Shown here in pieces: positions 58,880 through 64,000 of a DNA stretch of 64,000 bases. A model generated the notes under the pieces. It worked only from the letters and a program-made list of their open reading frames with translations, was not told the DNA's origin and searched no databases. Both the position numbers and the translations under genes were made by a program. This DNA comes from Mantis religiosa (taxonomy: Eukaryota; Arthropoda; Insecta; Mantodea; Mantidae): contig CM060953.1 of NCBI GenBank assembly GCA_030765055.1, forward strand, positions 97,219,701-97,283,700, written 5' to 3'. How positions within the stretch are numbered: position 1 is the stretch's first letter; each line of letters opens with the position of its first letter.

Positions 58880-59612
58880 ATATGAAATGTTCTCGAAGGC
58901 ATAGAGAAGGAACGAAAAACAAATAATCTCTAGAAGAAAAAAAAAAGAGTTCAATCCATAGCAAACAGAGGCGGATACATAAAGAGAAACATTTCCTGCA
59001 AATATTAGTATATATACCTCTAGCAGTTATGAAGATAGTCCTAGCAGCTCTAACATCGATATACCTCAAGAATTTCTACACCCTGCATACATACAAATAG
59101 TCAGTGTGATACAAAATAGCTGAGCCCAAAAGATATGGGTCACATGTCAAGGCCTAGATAAGGGAGAAAAGAAATATGCATAAGATAGTTGAGGAGGTAA
59201 GATTAGAATACTTTAAGAAAGAGAACGGATGCCTATAGCAAAAACTAACTAGGTTAAAGAATGATGACAGAAAGCAAACAAAGGACTATGTTAGGTTATG
59301 TTAAAGGGATAGAATAGAGGTTAAAAGGTGGAGCAAAGTATTCCAGGAGTAAAGAAGACAAAGTTAAGGATAGACTAAAGGATTCTAAGGGCAGTAGTAC
59401 CCTAGGTTGTGTTAGTTTAGACTGGAGGTGTAGTACAATTAATTACAAATGAGCGAGACGTATTGAAATGCTTGTAAAACATAATGATCTACAGCAAATT
59501 AAGGGGACTGACTAAACCCTCTATTACTGCCAAAATCCACTAAATACATAGATTGCGCAAGGTCGCCAACATGCCCTTTTAGGTTTGTGCTGGATGACTT
59601 ATCTGACCTACT
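58880..59612 (+). repeat. Diverged solo terminus of the Polinton-type family
   Basis: It aligns with the right terminus of the palindromic element (about 47200-47560 and then 48425-48555): CATAGAGAAGGAACGAAAAAC, TATATATACCTCTAGCAGT, ATCGATATACCT, then CTACAGCAAATTAAGGGGAC, AAATCCACTAAATACATAG and ATTGCGCAAGGTCGCCA. It ends ACCTACT as the element ends CCCTACT. The 101-bp repeats are missing and many positions differ, so it is an older, deleted relative. Confidence 0.75.
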
Positions 59613-59925
59613 TCCCACTCCTTGACAAAGCCTTCGAAACTATTTCACTTACTATATTTTATTAAATAACGTTTGTCGTTTCTTATCACGACTGAATTTT
59701 TTTATGTAGCATTATAATATACCTTTCGAAGATTAGTCACAAAATTAATTTCTGAACGCAGTGTAACAGTGATATTGTTCACAGATATTGGGGAATTCTT
59801 GGATACCTTCTTTATAGTTTGTATTTGTGAATTCGTGAATGTAAATTGAATTACCACAAAATTAACTGAACTCCTTTGTGATTTTCTGAAGTTCGCGGAA
59901 ACTTCTATTTTGTTTTAATTTTACG
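59613..59925. other. AT-rich spacer, no gene recognised
   Basis: No motif seen. Confidence 0.45.
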
Positions 59926-60080
59926 TCCTCCAACGTTAAGCCATGTCGGACGGTGAATGAAAGGGTAAGAGAAACCCCCGGAATAAACGTTATTCAGGTA
60001 ACTCACCCTGACCGAGATTCGAACTCGTCACCTCTTGAGCATGAGGCAGACACGTTACCATCTACGCCACCGAGGTGGGC
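59926..60080 (-). mobile_element. tRNA-derived SINE, second type
   Basis: On the minus strand: GCCCACCTCGGTGGCGTAGAT (acceptor and A-box region), GAGTTCGAATCTCGG (B box), then a body with CCGGGGGTTTCTCTTACCC. The end is CGTCCGACATGGCTTAACG, also seen in the tail piece at 58797. Its tRNA head differs from that of the 20867 SINE. Confidence 0.75.
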
Positions 60081-60355
60081 ACTTCTTTCTATGCCAAGGA
60101 AAAGAGGACCTGACTTGATCCTTGAAGTCAGTCAAATGTGCGACGAGCTGACCGCACAGATGAGAAGCGAAACGCAGGTAATGCGTGTTGATATAACAGA
60201 ATTGCATTCTAGAGTGTTGTTTTCCTTCCAGGGGAGTCCTTTTTGTAAAAACCAATTGACATAGTTATAAGCTTGGATGACGTAGTCAACTATGCCACAT
60301 AGTTCATAAATTCATTTGAATTGCATCACAATTTTAAAATTATAAGTAGGACTAG

Positions 60356-60562
60356 TTGTCAATTCCGATGATTCCAACGGATTTGCCTTCTTATTTTAAG
60401 TGTCTACAATGTCCCGTGCGTTTTTCCTTTGCAATGACCATAAATAAATTGCAAGGGCAGTCGTATATTTCGCGTGTTCGCTCGTCGGAGAACCACATTC
60501 TTTATATATTTACGGACCACAAAAAGGACAAAAGTCACGGTCTATCAGAAAGCTTAATTTAA
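60356..60562 (+). pseudogene. Helitron-type Pif1 helicase C-terminal scrap
   Basis: The frame reads IPMIPTDLPSYFKCLQCPVRFSFAMTINKLQGQS, matching the conserved end of the Pif1-like helicase in Helitron Rep/helicase proteins (IP-PTDLPF-FKRLQFPVRL-FAMTINK-QGQS). The helicase then normally continues for some 25 residues before the ACSRV segment. Here only RVRSSENHILYIF follows, so an internal piece is deleted. No Helitron ends identified. Confidence 0.75.
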
Positions 60563-60689
60563 TTGTAACTATGTTGTATTTAAACTTCAGCCACAATTCT
60601 GAATAAATAACCGACTAATCCCAATTTGTGTTATTTATATAGATAAGTTCAGACATATTTTATTGGAGGTACGAAGTTCACCGGGTCAG

Positions 60690-61800
60690 ATTTAAAAGTG
60701 AAACACGTGTTAACTTACCAAACAATGGATGTAATCATATCGATGGTTATCAAAAGATGTAACTTACAGATGCATCAATATCTTGATGTGAATAGTAACA
60801 TGTATTAACAAAATGTGTTCTCGAAAACGGCCATGGCTGATCCAGGTCACATTGGCCACACAAATCGAACATTGCATGAAATGAGATTGCGAAATTTCAA
60901 AGAAATGATTATAACATAAGCCTGACCTTAAAACAGTATCTGGATAACTACAAATACACAGAGCGCGGACACATGCACGAACTGGATTCGTGACATAATA
61001 TCAATGACAATACCAGCAATGACCGTATTTAGAAAGAGCAATGGCCATATTTAAAAAGCATCACGGGGGGGGGGGGGAGGAGTCCAACAGAAACAGATAT
61101 TGTGTTTGGAAAGAATTAGACAAGTGAGCAGTAAGTATTGGACGAACTATTCAAGGCTCCCAAAGATACGTCATAGTTATGCAGCCAACAACGCCTTTTA
61201 TACAGGACAATTTGGAAAATTAGTCATGTGGCTGAATCACCCAACCTAAAACACAAACAAGAGATCTCTTTTATCAATGACTGTATATATGGCAATGGTT
61301 TGTTAAGAAATTATTTGATGCTTTGTTCATTGTTGAATTGTATTGACTGCATTGTCACACATTGTTGACCATTGTTACGAAGTGATACCAAAGGGGTGGT
61401 CTTCAAAATTTATTGAATGAAATTGATTTAATTAGTTTAATTATGATTTTCCATGTATTTTGAAGAGAGGCTTTGTGGCCTATTTGTTTATTTTAAACCC
61501 CTAAAAAGTGTTTATGGTTCAATCTCATTATTTTAAATTCATTAAGAAAAGAACTCATTGGAAATTATTGAAACTTTAGTGCAACGTGAACGAGATTAAG
61601 AAGCAACTGAAAGTTAAGTTGTGATTGAATAGGTAGAAACGAAGGAAAAAGAATATCAATGTGTTTAACGACGATAATAGCAGTCTAAAACTATAAGACA
61701 TTTTAATGGTAAATAATTTGCTGAAACAAAATTAAAATATATGAAAAATAATAATCAAGCTATTTAAATTAACAATTTCTTTCCATATGTTTTAAAGATC
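60690..61800 (+). repeat. Repeat X, plus-strand copy, last part
   Basis: 60690-61010 matches the complement of 62130-62310 (TACCAAACAATGGATGTAAT; CACAGAGCGCGGACA). 61080-61330 matches the complement of 61890-62100 (GGCTCCCAAAGATACGTCAT). 61490-61800 matches the complement of about 63790-63980 (TTCATTAAGAAAAGAA; TGTGATTGAATAGGTAGAAA). The last block being shared with the opposite end of the minus copy suggests a long terminal repeat. Confidence 0.65.
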
Positions 61801-61889
61801 ACCCTGTGGTATGACTTCGTCACAATGTTCATCAATGATCAACAATGTTTAAACAATGAAGAAAAATACGAAATAATTGGTTTGTAAAC

Positions 61890-63980
61890 AATTTAACATA
61901 TATACAATTATTTACAAAAGAGGTCTCTTGTGTGTTTTAGGTGGATGATTCACCCACGTATTAATTTTCCTAACTGTCGTGTACCTATTCAAGGTGTTGT
62001 TGGCTATATTATTATGACGTATCTTTGGGAGCCCTGAATGGTTCGTGTAAAACTTAATGCTCAGTTGACTAACCTGTTCTTTCCAAACACAATTTCCGTT
62101 TCTGTTGGGCGCCTGCCATGTGTGTATTTCATTAAATACATCACTGATATGTCACGAATCCAGGTCGTGTAACTGTCCGCGCTCTGTGTATGTGTAGCTA
62201 TCCAGATACCGTTTTAAGGTTAGGTTTAAGTAATCATTTCCTCGTCTGAATTTTTTTCTGATAACCATCAATATGATTACATCCATTGTTTGGTAAGCTA
62301 ATATATGTTTCACTTTTATGTCTAATTGTATTTCGATTTTCATTATTTGTCTGTGATAATTTCTTATCAGTTACTTCTCCTACACCATCTTTCCTACAAT
62401 TCACTGATTTTGCACTTACTCCTAATTTTACTTCAAATTTACTGACTTTTACTTTGACCTACATTATTTATTTCTATTATCCGATTCTTTATCCATTTGT
62501 GACACTATTTTATCATTATTTCATTTAAACTCTGACTTGCACATTGTGATAATATTTCTCTGTAACCCCTAAATTCTTTATCACTTGCCTTTGATTCTTG
62601 TGTCATATTATTGGCATCTTCGATTACTTGTAGTACCTTTTGTATTTCATTATTTGTACGCTCCTCCCTTTCGCGTTTTAACTCTTTATTCCAGTTATCC
62701 ACGTTAGCGATCATATTACTTATATTTTGTTTATTTTGTGCTACTTATTTTACATTAATCTCCAAGATGCTCATATTTTGCATTTATGTAGCCTCCAATT
62801 AATCATCATTTGCGCTAACTTTTCCATTGTCATCTCATCTTTACCCTTTCCTACTTCTATTCAAACCTCTTCTCTTTCACCTACATTTTCATCATCTATT
62901 TCTATTTCTTCCCTTTCCTCTCCACTTCTATCATGCCTTCTTTTACTACATTCCATTTCTAGCAACTTTCTGACTTCTCAGTAACACGAGTTATTTAACT
63001 ACTTCTTTAACAAATATATACTTTTGTTACTATTTGCAAAAGTTCTTACTTGTAACAATTGCTTCTTTCAACTTCTTTCTTTTTATATTCCAATTACCTT
63101 CCATGTCCTATTCGAGCGTCCTCGTAGGTCGCCATTGCGACAAAATTTCAAATGGGATGGTGTAATTCAGCACACGTTGAGGTGACTTTTGTGACAGGTT
63201 CTCTGGGTTGAGATGCTGCATTCCCACAGCAGATGAGGTGGCTGCATCCTATCCTAGGGGATGGTGTCAATGTTCCACGTCTTGACTCGTCTCAATCTGA
63301 GCGTTTGCTCAGATCCGGCGTCTCAGGTTGAACAATTCCTTAAGATGTAATCCACGGCTGCTGCAGTCGAAGCATGGAAATCTGTTACCTCGTGTGAAGT
63401 CTGGTACGGGAATGTTAAGTGAAACGAAATAATCCAACCACTTTTTAAAAATACCAATATTTAATTCAATATGAGGTTAACAAAACGTGTCGTAAAACAA
63501 ATTAATACGGAACTTAAGAAGCATCGGTTTCCTTTACAATGTTAAATCAAACATCTTTATAACTATTAAAAATATAATTTGAAATGGAGTTCCTTCACAC
63601 TGATAAGGTTTTGCTTCTTAACTCGACATCCATACACAGAATGATAACTCTTGATAATTTGAAATTATTGAATTGCCGTTGCAATGAGAGGCACACATCT
63701 TTCGCATCCCACTATTCATTACCATATGAGGTAATTCACATAATCTTTTGTTAAATCATATTTAAACAATTTAACATTCAAATACTTTTGTATAAATTTC
63801 GGCTACTATCGTCGCTCAGCACACTAATATACTGTTTCCTTCATTTCCACCTATTCAATCACAAATTTTCCTTAAATAACATTCACCTTAATCTGATTCA
63901 CTTTTCACTCAAGTTTTCAATAATTTCCAAATGAATTCTTTTCTTAATGAATAAACTTTAAATATAAAATGTTCAGGGGT
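61890..63980 (-). repeat. Repeat X, minus-strand copy, uninterrupted
   Basis: Lies tail to tail with the plus copy and lacks the hAT and SINE insertions. It shows the original order: possible terminal repeat 63980-63790, leader with the TTAAGGAATTGTTCAACCTG block (near 63330), charged gag-like frame from about 62955 down to 62390, then the stretch to 61890. Several stops interrupt the frame. It may continue past the window end. Confidence 0.65.
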
Positions 63981-64000
63981 TTAGAATCAGAGTGAACGAT

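Noticed and set aside
59993..60080. A functional tRNA gene on the minus strand
   Set aside because: The acceptor ends do not pair well and the sequence continues into a SINE body whose end is shared with another SINE piece.
59953..60264. 103-codon frame over the second SINE
   Set aside because: Its first half is the reverse of the tRNA-like SINE head. The second half (ELTAQMRSETQVMRVDITEL) might be a gag scrap, but the evidence is too thin.
1..64000. CRISPR arrays, bacterial operons, ribosome-binding sites
   Set aside because: The content is eukaryotic transposon sequence. The regular repeats present (101-bp and 70-bp) lack repeat-spacer structure.

Overview
This window is eukaryotic, most probably from an arthropod and likely an insect. 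It is AT-rich. It holds no intron-bearing host gene that I can recognise and almost no intact reading frame. It is dense with mobile elements of arthropod type: Ty3/gypsy LTR retrotransposons, Jockey-like and I-like LINEs, mariner, hAT, a Helitron scrap, tRNA-derived SINEs and a Polinton-type element. There is also a degenerate copy of a repetitive protein family that I associate with arthropod genomes. I cannot name the species.

Layout, left half. The 3' end of a plus-strand gypsy element (E1, 1-797) is followed by a mostly empty stretch with one tRNA-like sequence. Then comes a full-length but decayed minus-strand gypsy of the same family (E2, 3502-9275, TSD ATAT). About 4 kb of AT-rich DNA follows, then a broken copy of the arthropod repetitive protein family (13693-15370, minus). 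A second full-length gypsy copy (E3, 15945-22619, minus, TSD TTAT) carries a SINE and an internally deleted mariner in its gag region. An older, unrelated gypsy (E4, about 22839-31620, minus) is split by a Jockey-like LINE. That LINE is itself interrupted by a 229-bp fold-back insert with a hammerhead-ribozyme-like core.

Centre. 32724-48555 is the outstanding feature: a 15.8-kb near-perfect palindrome with AG...CT termini and an exact 6-bp flanking duplication (GATTGC), which are hallmarks of Polinton/Maverick transposons. Each arm carries one protein-primed family-B DNA polymerase gene (PolB), pointing outward from the centre. I see no integrase, protease, packaging ATPase or capsid gene. 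The arms also hold 101-bp tandem repeats near the termini, about 65-70-bp modules upstream of each polymerase gene, and iteron-like 70-bp repeats on both sides of a short central loop. A 364-bp segment with tRNA-like modules is present only in the left arm. Both polymerase copies are broken, at different sites. I infer an inverted-dimer (snap-back) element of the Polinton lineage.

Right half. A low-complexity repeat family of my own naming (repeat X) occurs as a plus-strand copy (about 49060-61800) and a minus-strand copy (about 61890-63980), arranged tail to tail. The plus copy is interrupted by a hAT transposon (50075-58184). The hAT is interrupted within its dimerisation-domain coding region by an I-like LINE with an RNase H domain and a (GAT)n tail. 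Further along are SINE copies, a diverged solo terminus of the same Polinton family (58880-59612) and a Helitron helicase scrap. The window is best read as a stratigraphy of nested insertions rather than as cooperating genes.
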